Origin: Candidatus Rubrimentiphilum sp.
Lineage (GTDB): Bacteria > Vulcanimicrobiota > Vulcanimicrobiia > Vulcanimicrobiales > Vulcanimicrobiaceae
Length of the DNA: 64,000 nucleotides
Assembly: GCA_035710515.1 (NCBI GenBank)
Contig: DASTDE010000001.1
Location: 310,001-374,000 of the forward strand
Direction: 5' to 3'
Within the stretch, counting starts at the first letter, position 1. Each line of letters starts with the position of its first letter. This document shows, piece after piece, positions 51,465 to 61,604 of the stretch. A model generated the notes under the pieces. It was not told the DNA's origin. It made no database searches and saw only the letters and a program-made list of their open reading frames with translations. The position numbers and the translations under genes are program-made.

Positions 51465-54044
51465 ATGTCAATTCTCAAACTTTTCGACGGCAACGAACGA
51501 GAGATCGGCCGTCTGCGGCGCACCGTCGCGCAAGTCAACGCGTTCGAGCCGGCGATTTCCGCGCTTTCGGACGACGAGCTGCGCGCAAAGACGCCGTACT
51601 TCCGCGAGCGTCTAGCCGCCGGCGAGTCGCTCGACGCCATGCTGCCGGAGGTCTTCGCGGTGGCGCGAGAGGCCGCCAAGCGAAGCGTCGGCATGCGCCA
51701 CTTCGACGTGCAGATCATGGGCGGCGAGGTTCTCTACGAAGGCCGGATTGCCGAGATGAAGACCGGCGAAGGCAAGACCTTGGTCGCGACGCTGCCGGTC
51801 TATGCGCGCGCGCTCGAAGGCCGCGGCGTGCACGTCGTAACGGTCAACGATTATTTGGCCAAGCGCGACGCCGAGTGGATGGGACCGATCTATGAGGCGC
51901 TCGGTTTAACTGTCGGCGTCATTCAGCACGATCTCGAACCCGCGCAGCGTCGCGCCGCCTACAATTGCGATGTCACCTATGTGACCAACAACGAAGTCGG
52001 ATTCGACTATCTGCGCGACAACATGGCGTGGCAGGTCGAAGACATGGTGCAGCGCGAGCAGTACTTCGCGCTGGTAGACGAAGTTGACTCGATCCTCGTC
52101 GACGAAGCGCGCACGCCGCTCATCATCAGCGGCCAGGGCACCGAGCCGACCGAGTTGTACGAACAGTTCGCGCAGATCGTTCCGCGGATGAAGAAGGGCG
52201 AAGATTTTACCGTTGACGAGAAAGCGCACGCCGCACCGATCACGGAAGCCGGCGTCGCCAAAGTTGAGAAGATGCTCGGCGTCACCAACCTCTACGATCA
52301 GCGCAACATCGAACTTACGCACCAACTGAACGCGGCGCTCAAGGCATGGAATCTCTTCCACCGCGACCAGCAGTACATCGTCAAAGACAACGAAGTGATC
52401 ATCGTTGATGAGTTCACCGGACGCCTCATGTACGGCCGGCGCTACTCCGACGGCATCCATCAAGCGATCGAAGCCAAGGAAGGCATCAAGGTCCGCAGCG
52501 AGGACCAAACGCTGGCCACGATCACGTTCCAGAACTATTTCCGTTTGTATGAACGGATCGCGGGCATGACGGGTACCGCGAAGACCGAGGAGCGCGAATT
52601 TCGGGATATTTACGGGCTCGACGTCGTCGTCATTCCGACGAACATGCCGATGATTCGCAAAGACAACTCCGACATCGTTTACAAGACGGAGCAGGCCAAG
52701 TTCAAGTCTGTCGTTGACGAGATCATCGCCGAGCACGAAAAGGGCCGGCCGGTGTTGGTCGGCACGCGCTCGATTGAGAAGTCCGAGATGCTCGCGGCGC
52801 AGCTGCGGCGGCGCGGCGTCGAGTGCAACGTCCTCAACGCCAAGTATCACGCTCAGGAAGCCGAGATCATCAAGGATGCCGGTCAGGGCAGCCAGGTGAC
52901 TATTGCCACGAACATGGCGGGCCGCGGCACCGACATCAAACTCGGCGACGGCATCGCACAGATCGGCGGCTTGCACATCATCGGTACCGAGCGGCACGAG
53001 TCGCGGCGCATCGACAACCAGCTACGCGGCCGTTCCGGACGCCAAGGCGATCCGGGTTCGACCCGGTTCTACGTCTCGCTCGAGGACGAGGTCATGCGTC
53101 TGTTCGGCGGCGAGCGCATGACCAATATCATGGAGCGCGTCGGCTTCTCCGACGAAGCGCCCATCGAATCGGGTTTGGTGACCAAATCGCTCGAACGCGC
53201 GCAGAGCAAAGTCGAAGCGCACAACTACGAGATCCGCAAGCACGTCCTCGAGTACGACGACGTGATGAACAAGCAGCGCGAGGTAATCTACGGGGACCGG
53301 CGCGCGATTCTGCGGGGCACGTTCGATTCACGCGAATTCATGCTGCAAACATTGGAAGCTAAGGTCGACAGCGCGGTGCAAGGCAATGCGCCCGAGAACG
53401 CGCATCCCAGTGACTGGGATCTTGAGGAGATGATCAACGAACTCGAGTTGATTTTTCCGATTAAGCAGTCGCTGTCGGTTACGGACATCGAGAAAAAGGA
53501 CCGCGAAGAGATCCGGCGCGTGCTGCATGATAAAGCGCTCGAAGCATATGAGGCTAAAGAGGCTGAGGTAACGCCCGAAATTCTGCGCATGGTGGAGCAG
53601 CGTTATCTGTTGTTGCCGATCATCGATCGCATGTGGGTGGATCATCTTTATGTGATGGATCACCTCAAGAGCGGCATCGGCCTGCGCGGCTATGGCCAGA
53701 TCGATCCGCGTGTTGAGTACGAAAAAGAAGCGTACGAAATATTCGAGGACCTCAAGAGCAACATTGCCGACGAAGCGATCAAGGGCGTATTCCGCGTCGT
53801 GATCGAGGAAGGGCCGCCGCAAGGCGCACAAAGCAATGGCCTGCCCGGCAGTCCGTCGCTCGAGCCGATTCCGTCCGGCCAGATGATTCCTCAGCCTGCG
53901 CGACCCCGCGCTTTGCACACGAATCGCGACGACGAAACGCCGACTCAGCCCGTGCATCGCGCCGATCGCAAAGTCGGACGCAACGAACTCTGCCCGTGCG
54001 GCAGCGGCAAGAAGTACAAGAAATGTCACGGAGCCGCGGCTTAG
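51465..54044 (+). CDS. secA: preprotein translocase ATPase SecA
   Basis: 859 residues, full length. Walker A is in [20 protein letters not shown] (about 100), the DEAD-like box in [20 protein letters not shown], and [15 protein letters not shown] is the second RecA-like domain. The helical scaffold and wing are intact. The C-terminus has the SEC-C zinc motif [16 protein letters not shown], which binds SecB and phospholipid in relatives. It drives unfolded proteins through SecYEG, needed for the many secreted proteins here. Confidence 0.96.
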   Translation: MSILKLFDGNEREIGRLRRTVAQVNAFEPAISALSDDELRAKTPYFRERLAAGESLDAMLPEVFAVAREAAKRSVGMRHFDVQIMGGEVLYEGRIAEMKTGEGKTLVATLPVYARALEGRGVHVVTVNDYLAKRDAEWMGPIYEALGLTVGVIQHDLEPAQRRAAYNCDVTYVTNNEVGFDYLRDNMAWQVEDMVQREQYFALVDEVDSILVDEARTPLIISGQGTEPTELYEQFAQIVPRMKKGEDFTVDEKAHAAPITEAGVAKVEKMLGVTNLYDQRNIELTHQLNAALKAWNLFHRDQQYIVKDNEVIIVDEFTGRLMYGRRYSDGIHQAIEAKEGIKVRSEDQTLATITFQNYFRLYERIAGMTGTAKTEEREFRDIYGLDVVVIPTNMPMIRKDNSDIVYKTEQAKFKSVVDEIIAEHEKGRPVLVGTRSIEKSEMLAAQLRRRGVECNVLNAKYHAQEAEIIKDAGQGSQVTIATNMAGRGTDIKLGDGIAQIGGLHIIGTERHESRRIDNQLRGRSGRQGDPGSTRFYVSLEDEVMRLFGGERMTNIMERVGFSDEAPIESGLVTKSLERAQSKVEAHNYEIRKHVLEYDDVMNKQREVIYGDRRAILRGTFDSREFMLQTLEAKVDSAVQGNAPENAHPSDWDLEEMINELELIFPIKQSLSVTDIEKKDREEIRRVLHDKALEAYEAKEAEVTPEILRMVEQRYLLLPIIDRMWVDHLYVMDHLKSGIGLRGYGQIDPRVEYEKEAYEIFEDLKSNIADEAIKGVFRVVIEEGPPQGAQSNGLPGSPSLEPIPSGQMIPQPARPRALHTNRDDETPTQPVHRADRKVGRNELCPCGSGKKYKKCHGAAA

Positions 54045-54062
54045 CTGGCGAAGGATTCAGAT

Positions 54063-54233
54063 ATGGAAAAAATCAGGATAGAACAGCACAGCGCGACCGG
54101 CTTACTCTGGTTCGCAGGCTGGCTCTTCACGATTGGATTTCTGCATCTGTCGTTTTGGAGCGGCGTGTTAGCGCTTGTCTTATGGCCATTCGACCTCGGC
54201 ATCTACTTTAGCTCGACGCGTAATGCGCCGTAA
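54063..54233 (+). CDS. small membrane protein, 56 residues
   Basis: MEKIRIEQHSATGLLWFAGW is followed by two close hydrophobic helices (LFTIGFLHLSFWSGVLALVL) and ends SSTRNAP. The ATG comes 19 nt after the secA stop. It looks like a two-helix inner-membrane protein. A similar type is common beside envelope genes, but no function can be named. Confidence 0.6.
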   Translation: MEKIRIEQHSATGLLWFAGWLFTIGFLHLSFWSGVLALVLWPFDLGIYFSSTRNAP

Positions 54234-54245
54234 CGGCGTGGCGGG

Positions 54246-54614
54246 ATGACGGTTCTCTTCGCGTTTCTCCTGGCTCAAGTGGCAACGCCTGCGCCCGCAC
54301 CGGCGGCTCCGCCCCTAACCACAACGTGGCCCGCACGCATCGAGATATCCGCTCCCTCCGCTACAACTTTTGCGCGATTTAACCACGAAGGTTTCGGTTC
54401 AATTCTGGTAGGCATCAAGTGCGACGGCACCAAGACTCCGATAATCCCGCCGACACCCGACATCGATGCCGACCTGAAAGCCGTGTTGATGCATTTCGTC
54501 GACGCTATAACCGTGACGGCCGGAAAAGATTGCGAGACCACGATTTACCTCGTCCGCTTTGAAGTACCGAGCGGCTCCGTTACCGAGGTCGAGCTCCCGC
54601 CACCGCCCGGTTAG
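54246..54614 (+). CDS. short secreted protein, 122 residues
   Basis: An N-terminal hydrophobic stretch (MTVLFAFLLAQVATPAPAPA) is probably a signal peptide with a Pro/Ala cleavage region. The mature domain contains two Cys (IKCDGTKTPIIPP, GKDCETTIYLVRF) suited to a disulphide and ends PPPPG. It seems related to energy-transducing or TonB-like C-terminal domains by its size and strand order, though no motif proves this. It converges with the next gene by 4 nt. Confidence 0.55.
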   Translation: MTVLFAFLLAQVATPAPAPAAPPLTTTWPARIEISAPSATTFARFNHEGFGSILVGIKCDGTKTPIIPPTPDIDADLKAVLMHFVDAITVTAGKDCETTIYLVRFEVPSGSVTEVELPPPPG

Positions 54615-54793
54615 GTCAAGTGTGGCTTCGGGCGGTACTCTAAATCCTCGGGCGGGAAGCGGTGCTCGATTAGCTCGCCGTCCTCTTTTTTGTAACGAAC
54701 GATGACCGTGCGGGTGTCCGGCTCGATGACCTCACCCATAATGTTCAGCGGCCTAATGAACACATGATCGCCGCGCTCCAATTTCGTGGACAC
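54611..54793 (-). CDS. small SH3-like hypothetical protein, 60 residues
   Basis: MSTKLERGDHVFIRPLNIMG, then EVIEPDTRTVIVRYKKEDGE and LIEHRFPPEDLEYRPKPHLT: a compact five-strand pattern as in KOW/SH3-type small domains. The ATG lies 24 nt downstream of the protease stop, so it may be on that transcript. It is charged and cytoplasmic. Function unknown. Confidence 0.6.
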   Translation of the reverse strand: MSTKLERGDHVFIRPLNIMGEVIEPDTRTVIVRYKKEDGELIEHRFPPEDLEYRPKPHLT

Positions 54794-54816
54794 ATGAACC
54801 TACTTTTCGATCGGCG

Positions 54817-56316
54817 CTATGCCGGCTTGATGTAAAGCTGCCGCTTGGCGTAGTTGAAGTACAGTTGGTATTGCGATAGCACGTCACGGCCCAAAATCCC
54901 GTCGTAGTCGCTCAAGTTGAAGGTCGAGGAACTCGGGACGAAAACCATGGCGTCGCCGAAATGAATCCCGCCGAATTTGAGGTCGGTCAGCTGCTTGAGC
55001 TGGGCGGGGACGGTCCCGCCGATCGCGTTCAGGCTCACGCCTTCGTCGAGCGGCTGAGCAGACTTCAGTTTTTTTACGTACGTGTCGTAGGCGACCGTAC
55101 CCGTGGCCCCGGTGTCGACCAAGAAAAAGCCCGGGACGCCCTCGAACGACGCCTGAACGCGCGGCACGCCGTCGTCCATCTGAAGCGGCAGTGTGGCCAT
55201 TCCGAGAGCGTGCGGGTCGAACGAATCCGGATAGAGCGTCACCGTCGATTTTTGAAAGTCGATCCCGACGATCGACGAAGCGATGAAGTCGCAGCCTAAA
55301 ATGCCGACGATGCGCACGCCGTCCGTGTAATAGTTCATTGGGATAACGCTGAACGCGACGTCATGCAGTTTTAGCGGACCGACGTCGAGCTCGGGGATGC
55401 GGGTCCGCGATACGTCAACTTCGCCGCCGATCGTCTGATTCGATCGTCCGTACGTCGTCAGACCCAGTTGGTGCGCGACGCCGGGATCGATCGCCAAGCC
55501 GCCGGCGCCCGAGTCGAGCAAGAAATCCAGCCCGCGGCCGTTGACGGTCACGCGCACGATGATGCCGCTGCGCCCGAACGTTGCGGGAATGGAAAGCGGT
55601 TTGTCGATCGTGTACAGTGGACGCGACGTCGGCATAGCGACCGGCGCGCTATTTGCGGGCGCTTGTTCGAAGGACACCGTTTCGGTGACCGTGTCGTTCT
55701 GGGGACGGCCGTCGTAGCTGTGAATGCGAAATGGACGCAAGCTTCCGAAAACGGACCGGTAATCGCTGAACTCCGTTACGTGCTGGTGAAGATCGGCGTC
55801 GAACGTTATGAAGCGGTCGACCAGAAATGTCTTCGCGTCGTAGTAGCGGACTTGGTCGCTTCCTCCCGGCGGATTCGCCTCGATTACGTATTCTTGCGGC
55901 TGCGTTCGAGTCAAGCCCAGAACCGAAACGTGGTAGTCGGGATTCTCCGGATGCAACAGCGCTTGCGTGTTGGGATCGACGTATCTGCGAAAATCGCTGC
56001 GCAGGAGTACCACGCCGTTTTCGTCTTGATTCCAGCCCTGGCCGTTGTACACGCCGGAAGCGGTCGTGTACATCGGAGCTTGTACGATCGCAATGGAGTT
56101 GGGTCCGTCGATGTGGGTCGTGCGCACGCGTTCGATCCCGCCGCCGCGAATGCGATCGACAATGACATAACGCCCTGGCGCGAGCGTCCCGCGTGCCGTC
56201 CTGCCCCTGGCCACGATCTCCGGTGCGCTCAGATTCGCGGGCAAGTATTGGTCTGTGGCGCTTGCGGCGCCGGCGCAGACCATGAGGAGGCTTGCCACTA
56301 TGAGCAGACGCCTCAT
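54817..56316 (-). CDS. secreted retropepsin-like aspartyl protease family protein
   Basis: 499 residues with a signal peptide (LLIVASLLMVCAGAASA). After an N-terminal beta region of about 230 residues come two aspartyl protease halves: FLLDSGAGGLAIDPGVAHQL (about 265) and FFLVDTGATGTVAYDTYVKK (about 400). Both catalytic Asp are present in the D-S/T-G motif. The order within one chain makes a pepsin-like pair. It would cleave peptides or a tail sequence in the periplasm. It lies 10 nt before the stop of the GDPH protein, likely one operon. Confidence 0.82.
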   Translation of the reverse strand: MRRLLIVASLLMVCAGAASATDQYLPANLSAPEIVARGRTARGTLAPGRYVIVDRIRGGGIERVRTTHIDGPNSIAIVQAPMYTTASGVYNGQGWNQDENGVVLLRSDFRRYVDPNTQALLHPENPDYHVSVLGLTRTQPQEYVIEANPPGGSDQVRYYDAKTFLVDRFITFDADLHQHVTEFSDYRSVFGSLRPFRIHSYDGRPQNDTVTETVSFEQAPANSAPVAMPTSRPLYTIDKPLSIPATFGRSGIIVRVTVNGRGLDFLLDSGAGGLAIDPGVAHQLGLTTYGRSNQTIGGEVDVSRTRIPELDVGPLKLHDVAFSVIPMNYYTDGVRIVGILGCDFIASSIVGIDFQKSTVTLYPDSFDPHALGMATLPLQMDDGVPRVQASFEGVPGFFLVDTGATGTVAYDTYVKKLKSAQPLDEGVSLNAIGGTVPAQLKQLTDLKFGGIHFGDAMVFVPSSSTFNLSDYDGILGRDVLSQYQLYFNYAKRQLYIKPA

Positions 56317-56326
56317 GGCGTAGAGA

Positions 56327-57070
56327 TTAAGGGTGGCGCACTAAATCCCCGCCCAGTTGAACCGCCTGCGCCGCCACGGAGACGTCCACGCCCGGGCCGC
56401 TATCGCGCAGGGTCGTCGTAATGCTTCCGCCCGATTCGTTCGTCTCCGAGATGACGACCGAGCCGTCCGCATTGCGTACGACGCTCTCGCTCCGCCCCAG
56501 CTGCAAGCTTTGCCCGGCTGACAAGAGCGTGGACTTGCCGTTACGCGTGATGCGGGCCTGGCCGTGGTTGTCGAGCGAGACCTGGGTCGCGCCGAAGTTC
56601 GTTGTGACCGCCGCTCGCCGGTTAAAGGTCACGCCGTTCGCGTCGGGTCGCGTGACCTCGGTCGCGATCTGAAAACCGCCGCGGAACGAATTGGAATCCA
56701 GCAAGTCCGGATGGTCGTCCATGCTGTCGAAGCGCGCCTGCTGCGTGCCCGTGCCCGTCGTACCGTCAAAGGCGAGATGCGGGTCGCCTTGCGACGATCC
56801 TTGGGCGCTGTTGAAGAACGGCTGCGCGCTCGCTCCGAGCGCGGACATCAGTTGCTGCAGCAGGTTCATGATCTGCGAAAGGATCGCGCCCAGTCCGCCG
56901 GCCGCGCCGGCCGTTGAAGGCCATGACGGAAATGGTGACCGCCGGATTTTGTCCATGTGCCCCGCGTTCCAGGCCGAGGGCCGGTCCGGCGCGCCCGCGA
57001 CGGCGTCGCTTCCGATAGAATCGTCAATCGCGCCGCCGATGAGCGATGCGATGCTCTGTTGGATCTGCAT
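56327..57070 (-). CDS. protein with GDPH self-cleavage-type motif (DUF1521-like)
   Basis: 247 residues. ATG 57070 has a GGAGGAG site. The first 90 residues are low complexity with a helix (AILSQIMNLLQQLMSAL). At 95-98 lies GDPH in SSQGDPHLAFDGTTGTG, the motif at which NopE-type (DUF1521) and von Willebrand D-type domains cut themselves between Asp and Pro. The following part (TRPDANGVTFNRRAAVTTNF, STLLSAGQSLQLGRSESVVR, SVVISETNESGGSITTTL) is a regular beta sheet resembling DUF1521. No secretion signal of the Sec type is seen. Self-cleavage, if any, would need metal. Confidence 0.6.
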   Translation of the reverse strand: MQIQQSIASLIGGAIDDSIGSDAVAGAPDRPSAWNAGHMDKIRRSPFPSWPSTAGAAGGLGAILSQIMNLLQQLMSALGASAQPFFNSAQGSSQGDPHLAFDGTTGTGTQQARFDSMDDHPDLLDSNSFRGGFQIATEVTRPDANGVTFNRRAAVTTNFGATQVSLDNHGQARITRNGKSTLLSAGQSLQLGRSESVVRNADGSVVISETNESGGSITTTLRDSGPGVDVSVAAQAVQLGGDLVRHP

Positions 57071-57150
57071 ACTCTCCTCCGTGTGCATTCATTCACGCGA
57101 AAGCCGCGCGATGGAAAGGGCCGGCCCCAACATCGCAGAAGGGCGCGAAA

Positions 57151-58252
57151 ATGAGCGACTCGCAGCTCACTGCAATCGGCCGGCTCTCCGAGCGTCTCGT
57201 GACGCTCAAGGAGCGTCTTTGACTATGCCGGCAAGACGCGGCTGATCAGCGAGCTCGACGCCCGCACGCGCAGCGAGGATTTTTGGAGCGATCCCGAGCC
57301 CGCGCAGCGCACCATGAAGCAGCTTTCCGAACTCCGCGATGACGTCGATGCGATGGATGCGATCTCGCGCGCCCTCAGCGAGGCGCGCGAACTGCTCGCG
57401 CTTTTTCCGGAAGACGACGCCGCAAGCAAAGAGGTCGAAGTGAACCTCGCGCTGGCCGAGCAGCGGCTCGACGACGCCGAGATGGCGGCCAACTTCGACG
57501 GCGAGTTTGACGCGCACAATGCCATCGTGAGCATCTTTGCCGGCGCCGGCGGAGTGGATGCCGCCGACTGGACGCAAATGCTTACCCGAATGTACCTGCG
57601 CTGGGCTGAAAGCAAAGGCTTTTTGACGCACGTCGTGGATGAATCGCCGGCCGAAGAAGCCGGCCTGAAATCGGTGACCTTTTTTGTCCGCGGGCGCAAC
57701 GCGTACGGAATGATGGAGAGCGAGCGCGGCGTGCACCGTCTGGTTCGCATCTCGCCGTTCGACGCGGCGCACCGCCGGCATACATCCTTCGCTGCAGTCG
57801 ACATTATTCCGGAAATCGAGACGGGCGAAAACGTGCAGGTGGAGATCAATCCCGAAGATCTGCGCATCGAAACCTTTAAATCGGGCGGCGCCGGCGGCCA
57901 GTACGTGAACAAGACCGAGTCCGCCGTGCGCATCATCCACGAACCCAGCGGACTGATTGCGGCCTCGCAACAGGAGCGCTCGCAAGCCCAGAACCGCGAC
58001 GTAGCCATGAACATTCTGCGCGCAAAACTCGTGCAGCGCGAATTGGAGTCGCGCGATAAGCGTTTGGCCGAATTACGCGGCGAGCGCAGCGCCAACGAGT
58101 GGGGGTCGCAGATCCGTTCCTACGTTTTGAATCCGTACCAACTCGTCAAAGACCATCGCACCAACGTCGAGACTGGCAGTACCGCCGCCGTACTGGACGG
58201 CGAGATCGACACATTCATTTGGCCGTATCTGCAGCAGCGGCGCGACCGCTAG
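57151..58252 (+). CDS. prfB: peptide chain release factor 2 with programmed frameshift
   Basis: The open frame starts at ATG 57151 and reads 23 codons (SDSQLTAIGRLSERLVTLKE) to an in-frame TGA at 57220. It continues in the +1 frame from GAC 57221 (DYAGKTRLISELDARTRSED), giving 366 residues. GGQ is at 248-250 and the stop-recognition SPF is in RLVRISPFDAAHRR. RF2 recognises UGA and UAA and releases the chain. Starting at ATG 57314 would lose 54 residues. High RF2 ends at the TGA; low RF2 favours the shift. Confidence 0.95.
57208..57223 (+). promoter_or_regulatory. prfB +1 frameshift site
   Basis: AAGGAG-CGT-CTT-TGA-C has an internal Shine-Dalgarno element 3 nt before the slippery CTT and a UGA followed by C. 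This is the well-known RF2 arrangement, allowing feedback control of RF2 level. Confidence 0.93.
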
Positions 58253-58278
58253 ATCGTCCCGGCAGTCTGCGCGACGGC

Positions 58279-59652
58279 GTGCTTTGGGGCGCCGTCGTCG
58301 TTTACGCAGTTGTGTTTTTTGCGCTGGGTTACATCCGGTATGCGGGGCATCGCAATTTCGTCGACCTCGGCATCTTTGCGCAAACCACGGCCAGCGCGTT
58401 CGGCTGTTTCTGCAATCCGATCGAAGGCAGTCACTGGGCCTTTCATTTTTCGCCGATCCTCTACGCGGTCGGTGCAGTTGTAGCGATTTGGCATTCGGCG
58501 CTGGCGCTGGTGGCGGTGCAGGCGATCGCAGGGGCGTTGACTGCACCGCCGATCTATGGAATCGTCCGGCGTTACGCGGATCGCAAGACTGCGCTGCTCG
58601 CGGCGTTCGTCGTGCTGCTCTATCCGCCGCTGGCCGGAGTCACGTTCAACGACTTTCACGAAAATGGTTTAGCGCCGGCCGCAATCGCCTGGCTGTTATG
58701 GGCGTTCGACGGCGGCTATGTCGTTGCAACCGTAGTATTCGCTGCTCTCGCGCTTGCGATTAAAGAAGACCAAGCGCTGTTTTTGACCGTTGCAGGGCTA
58801 ATCGGCGCGTCGAGCTATCGGCGGGACCACCGGCGAATGCGTTTGGCGCTCGGCATTGCGATAGCTTCAGCCGTGGTCTTCGTGGCGTACTTCGCACTCA
58901 TTCAGCCGCACGCGAACGCCAATCCCAATTGGGCCCCCACGCGTTTTTATAGCTGGCACTGGAGCCTCTGGGGCGGATTAGCTTCTGCCATTGCGAGCGC
59001 ATTGGGCCAACGCGCCGGTTATTTGTTGCTCGCTTTCGTTCCGCTGTTATTCGTACCGTTCCGCAGTCGCGCCATCGTTCTCGCGATTCTGCCGCTACTC
59101 GAAGTGCTGAGTTCTGTGATGCCGACGACGTTTACGATGGGATCGCATTACGCCGGAGCTTGGATTGGGTATGTGTTTTTTGCCTTCGCGCTCGGAATAG
59201 CGTCTATCGCGCGCTCTAACACGCGCCGCGCGCACGTCCTATTGTATTGGTGTATCGGTTTGTGTGCGCTCGAGTTCGTAGTCGCGGATCCGCTGCACCC
59301 GGGATACTTTCTGCATGCGCCTGCCGCCCGGGATGCGCGGCTCGACGGGTTCTTGGCTGGACTTCCGCCCGACCTAAACGTCGCCACGCAAGAAGAAGCG
59401 TATACGCACCTCGCCGCGACCGATCCGAATGCAACGCTATTGCCTGAGGGGTCGCAGAGCTCCGTGCGCGCTTGCTATTTGCTGACCGACACCGACTTTC
59501 CGGACTCCGTTCGACTGAATGAATCGCGCGAGCTCGTTGGGTTATTGACGAGCAGCCAAACCTACATCACGGCGCGGCGCGACGGCGGCATCACCCTTTA
59601 TAAGTCGCGGCTGTGTCGCGGAGCAGATCTTCCAACGCATCCGCCGCGATGA
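58279..59652 (+). CDS. DUF2079 multi-pass membrane protein
   Basis: About 457 residues with around ten membrane helices. Family marks are RYAGHRNFVDLGIFAQTTAS (about 20-40), the early Asp likely in the active site, NPIEGSHWAFHFSPILYAVG, TFNDFHENGLAPAAIAWLLW and ALAIKEDQALFLTVAGL. It resembles GT-C-type integral-membrane glycosyltransferases. GTG 58279 starts 26 nt after prfB; the open frame extends back inside prfB. The end overlaps the convergent GT9 gene by 62 nt. Substrate unknown. Confidence 0.78.
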   Translation: MLWGAVVVYAVVFFALGYIRYAGHRNFVDLGIFAQTTASAFGCFCNPIEGSHWAFHFSPILYAVGAVVAIWHSALALVAVQAIAGALTAPPIYGIVRRYADRKTALLAAFVVLLYPPLAGVTFNDFHENGLAPAAIAWLLWAFDGGYVVATVVFAALALAIKEDQALFLTVAGLIGASSYRRDHRRMRLALGIAIASAVVFVAYFALIQPHANANPNWAPTRFYSWHWSLWGGLASAIASALGQRAGYLLLAFVPLLFVPFRSRAIVLAILPLLEVLSSVMPTTFTMGSHYAGAWIGYVFFAFALGIASIARSNTRRAHVLLYWCIGLCALEFVVADPLHPGYFLHAPAARDARLDGFLAGLPPDLNVATQEEAYTHLAATDPNATLLPEGSQSSVRACYLLTDTDFPDSVRLNESRELVGLLTSSQTYITARRDGGITLYKSRLCRGADLPTHPPR

Positions 59653-60580
59653 CCGGCCACGCGCCTTCCAATTTCACGACGCGATAAGGCGACGCCCACG
59701 GCGACCAGCGGGCGGTCTGCAGGGCGAAGTTCTGGACGGCGAACACCGCAACAGTAGGAGTTCCGACCATTCCGGCTACATGCACCGCGCCCGAATCCGG
59801 AGCGACGATTGCTTTGGCCGAGGCGATAGCCTCTTTCCAAGGCTCGAGCTCGGCGAAGTATTCGATCGAAACTCCGGCGGCTTTGGAAAACTTCTTAGCG
59901 TAAGCGCGTTCGACTGCGGCAGAGATGAAGCGGATCGTGTGACGCGCGCTCAGGGTGCGGGCGAGCGCGACGAGATCGTCGAGCGATGCTCCCATGCGAT
60001 TCCATTTGTCGGTGACTTGCAAGACGACGCGGTCGTCCGGTGCAGGTTCGGAATCGATCACGAAGGGGCGCAGGCGAGTGGGATCGCGGGGCACGGCGGA
60101 ACCTCCGACGATGTCGCGTCCGAGCGAAAACAGCACCTGACTTTCATGCGGAGCGCGTGGATCCAGCCCCGCCGTGCGGTGAACCGTGCTCGTGCAGAGC
60201 AATCGCGCCCATAGCGTTTTCAGCGGCTTGCCCCAGCCGTTCTCGAACCCAATGCGCCGGCGCGCCCCGCTCACGCGAGCTAGCTGGTAGCCCGCAAGAT
60301 CCTCCGTGGCAATCAGCGCATAGTCGTAGTGCGCGGCCGCCAGCTCGCTGCCGAGCCGCGCGATTTCTCGGCGCGCTTCGGGCGAGCTGTCGCGCAACGG
60401 AAACGTGGCAACGTGCACCGCATTGACCGCGTCCTTCGAAAAAACGCCGGCGTTCGCCGGCCGCAAAACGACGTCCACGCTCGCGCCGCGCTCGCGCAGT
60501 GCGGCGATTAAGGGCACGAGCGCGAGCGCATCGCCAATCGCATCCAGACGGACGATAAGCACCGATGGGGAAGAGTTCAC
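59591..60580 (-). CDS. glycosyltransferase family 9 protein
   Basis: 329 residues. The N-terminus VLIVRLDAIGDALALVPLIA is the GT9 heptosyltransferase signature. The C-terminal domain has the nucleotide-binding KAIVAPDSGAVHVAGMVGTP. It probably transfers a sugar from an activated donor to a lipid or surface glycan. GTG 60580 is chosen; GTG 60562 is close and also plausible, and an open frame further upstream gives no family match. Divergent from the YbjQ-like gene by 9 nt. Confidence 0.8.
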   Translation of the reverse strand: MNSSPSVLIVRLDAIGDALALVPLIAALRERGASVDVVLRPANAGVFSKDAVNAVHVATFPLRDSSPEARREIARLGSELAAAHYDYALIATEDLAGYQLARVSGARRRIGFENGWGKPLKTLWARLLCTSTVHRTAGLDPRAPHESQVLFSLGRDIVGGSAVPRDPTRLRPFVIDSEPAPDDRVVLQVTDKWNRMGASLDDLVALARTLSARHTIRFISAAVERAYAKKFSKAAGVSIEYFAELEPWKEAIASAKAIVAPDSGAVHVAGMVGTPTVAVFAVQNFALQTARWSPWASPYRVVKLEGAWPVIAADALEDLLRDTAATYKG

Positions 60581-60589
60581 TTCAAGCCA

Positions 60590-60916
60590 ATGATTGCCAA
60601 AGAGAATCTGGTAACCCTGGATGCGCCCGACGGCTTTCGGGTCGCGAGCAGCCTGGGACGGGTAACGGGCTCCGCCAGCCGTCCGCACAGCATGCTGCGC
60701 GCGACCTTCCGCAGCATAGGCGCGTTCATCGGCCTCGCACCGATCGAATACCTGACCGACGCCGAGCGGGCTCGCGAAGAAGCGCTTGAGTCGCTGCGCA
60801 GCAATGCTTCGGCGCTGGGAGCGGACGCGGTTATCAAGATTCGGTTCGACGCGGTCGAGGATGAGGGCGGCGTGACGGCTGTGATGGCGCACGGCGAAGC
60901 GGTTCGCCTGCAATGA
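60590..60916 (+). CDS. YbjQ/DUF74-like heavy-metal-binding domain protein
   Basis: 108 residues. The YbjQ pattern appears: VTLDAPDGFRVASSLGRVTG at the start, a middle helix (AREEALESLRSNASALGADA) and VIKIRFDAVEDEGGVTAVMA. Family members form a pentameric domain with unknown function despite the name. It overlaps the uracil glycosylase gene by 4 nt. Confidence 0.65.
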   Translation: MIAKENLVTLDAPDGFRVASSLGRVTGSASRPHSMLRATFRSIGAFIGLAPIEYLTDAERAREEALESLRSNASALGADAVIKIRFDAVEDEGGVTAVMAHGEAVRLQ

Positions 60917-61596
60917 GTTTGGAAGACCGCGCGCGGCGCGAACGCGCGCTCGAAAAATTCGCAGCCGTCGCGGCCGCATGCCGGAAATGCCAGATCGGCT
61001 ACGAGCGGCGCAACAACGTGTATGGCGAAGGCGATCCGTGCGCGCGGCTGATGCTGATCGGCGAAGGTCCGGGTGAGACGGAAGATTTGCTCGGACGTCC
61101 GTTTGTCGGACGCGCGGGCGAGCTGCTCGACAAAATGTTGGCAGCAATCGATCTTCCGCGCGAAGACGTCTACATCTGTAACACGGTCAAATGCCGGCCT
61201 ACCGTTGAAGAAGGCGGTAAACTGCGCAACCGCGCGCCGATGCCGATCGAGATGACAAACTGCCGCCCATATTTGGACGAACAAATCGAAATCATTGCGC
61301 CGCAAGTTATTCTGGCGCTGGGCGCGCCGGCAGCTAAATCGTTTTTGGGCGCCACGTTCAGCATCACGCGGTCGCGTGGCCTCTGGTTCGAGGGGCCGAA
61401 CGGCATTCCGTTGATGGCGACGTTTCATCCGGCCTACGTCTTACGCCAGGGCGGCATGGCGCTGACGGAGACAAAGCGCCAGGTCTGGTCGGATCTCAAA
61501 CAGGTGAGGGCCAAGCTCGATGAGCTACAAGCTCAGGCCGCCAAGCCGAGCGTTCCGGAGCAAGTGGACTTGTTCGGCCCCCGCCCCGTGTTATAA
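60913..61596 (+). CDS. uracil-DNA glycosylase, family 4
   Basis: 227 residues. The [4Fe-4S] cluster Cys are C23 and C26 (CRKCQIGY), one in CNTVKCRP and one in MTNCRPYLDEQ. The catalytic motif LMLIGEGPGETEDLLGRPFV and the C-terminal HPAYVLRQ are those of type 4 UDG. It removes uracil from DNA made by cytosine deamination. Length is normal. Confidence 0.9.
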   Translation: MSLEDRARRERALEKFAAVAAACRKCQIGYERRNNVYGEGDPCARLMLIGEGPGETEDLLGRPFVGRAGELLDKMLAAIDLPREDVYICNTVKCRPTVEEGGKLRNRAPMPIEMTNCRPYLDEQIEIIAPQVILALGAPAAKSFLGATFSITRSRGLWFEGPNGIPLMATFHPAYVLRQGGMALTETKRQVWSDLKQVRAKLDELQAQAAKPSVPEQVDLFGPRPVL

Positions 61597-61604
61597 TCGC
61601 CGCC

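Noticed and set aside
59591-61147. A longer version of the glycosyltransferase frame with 190 extra N-terminal residues
   Set aside because: The extra part is antisense to the YbjQ-like and uracil glycosylase genes, and the GT9 signature begins only at about 60562.
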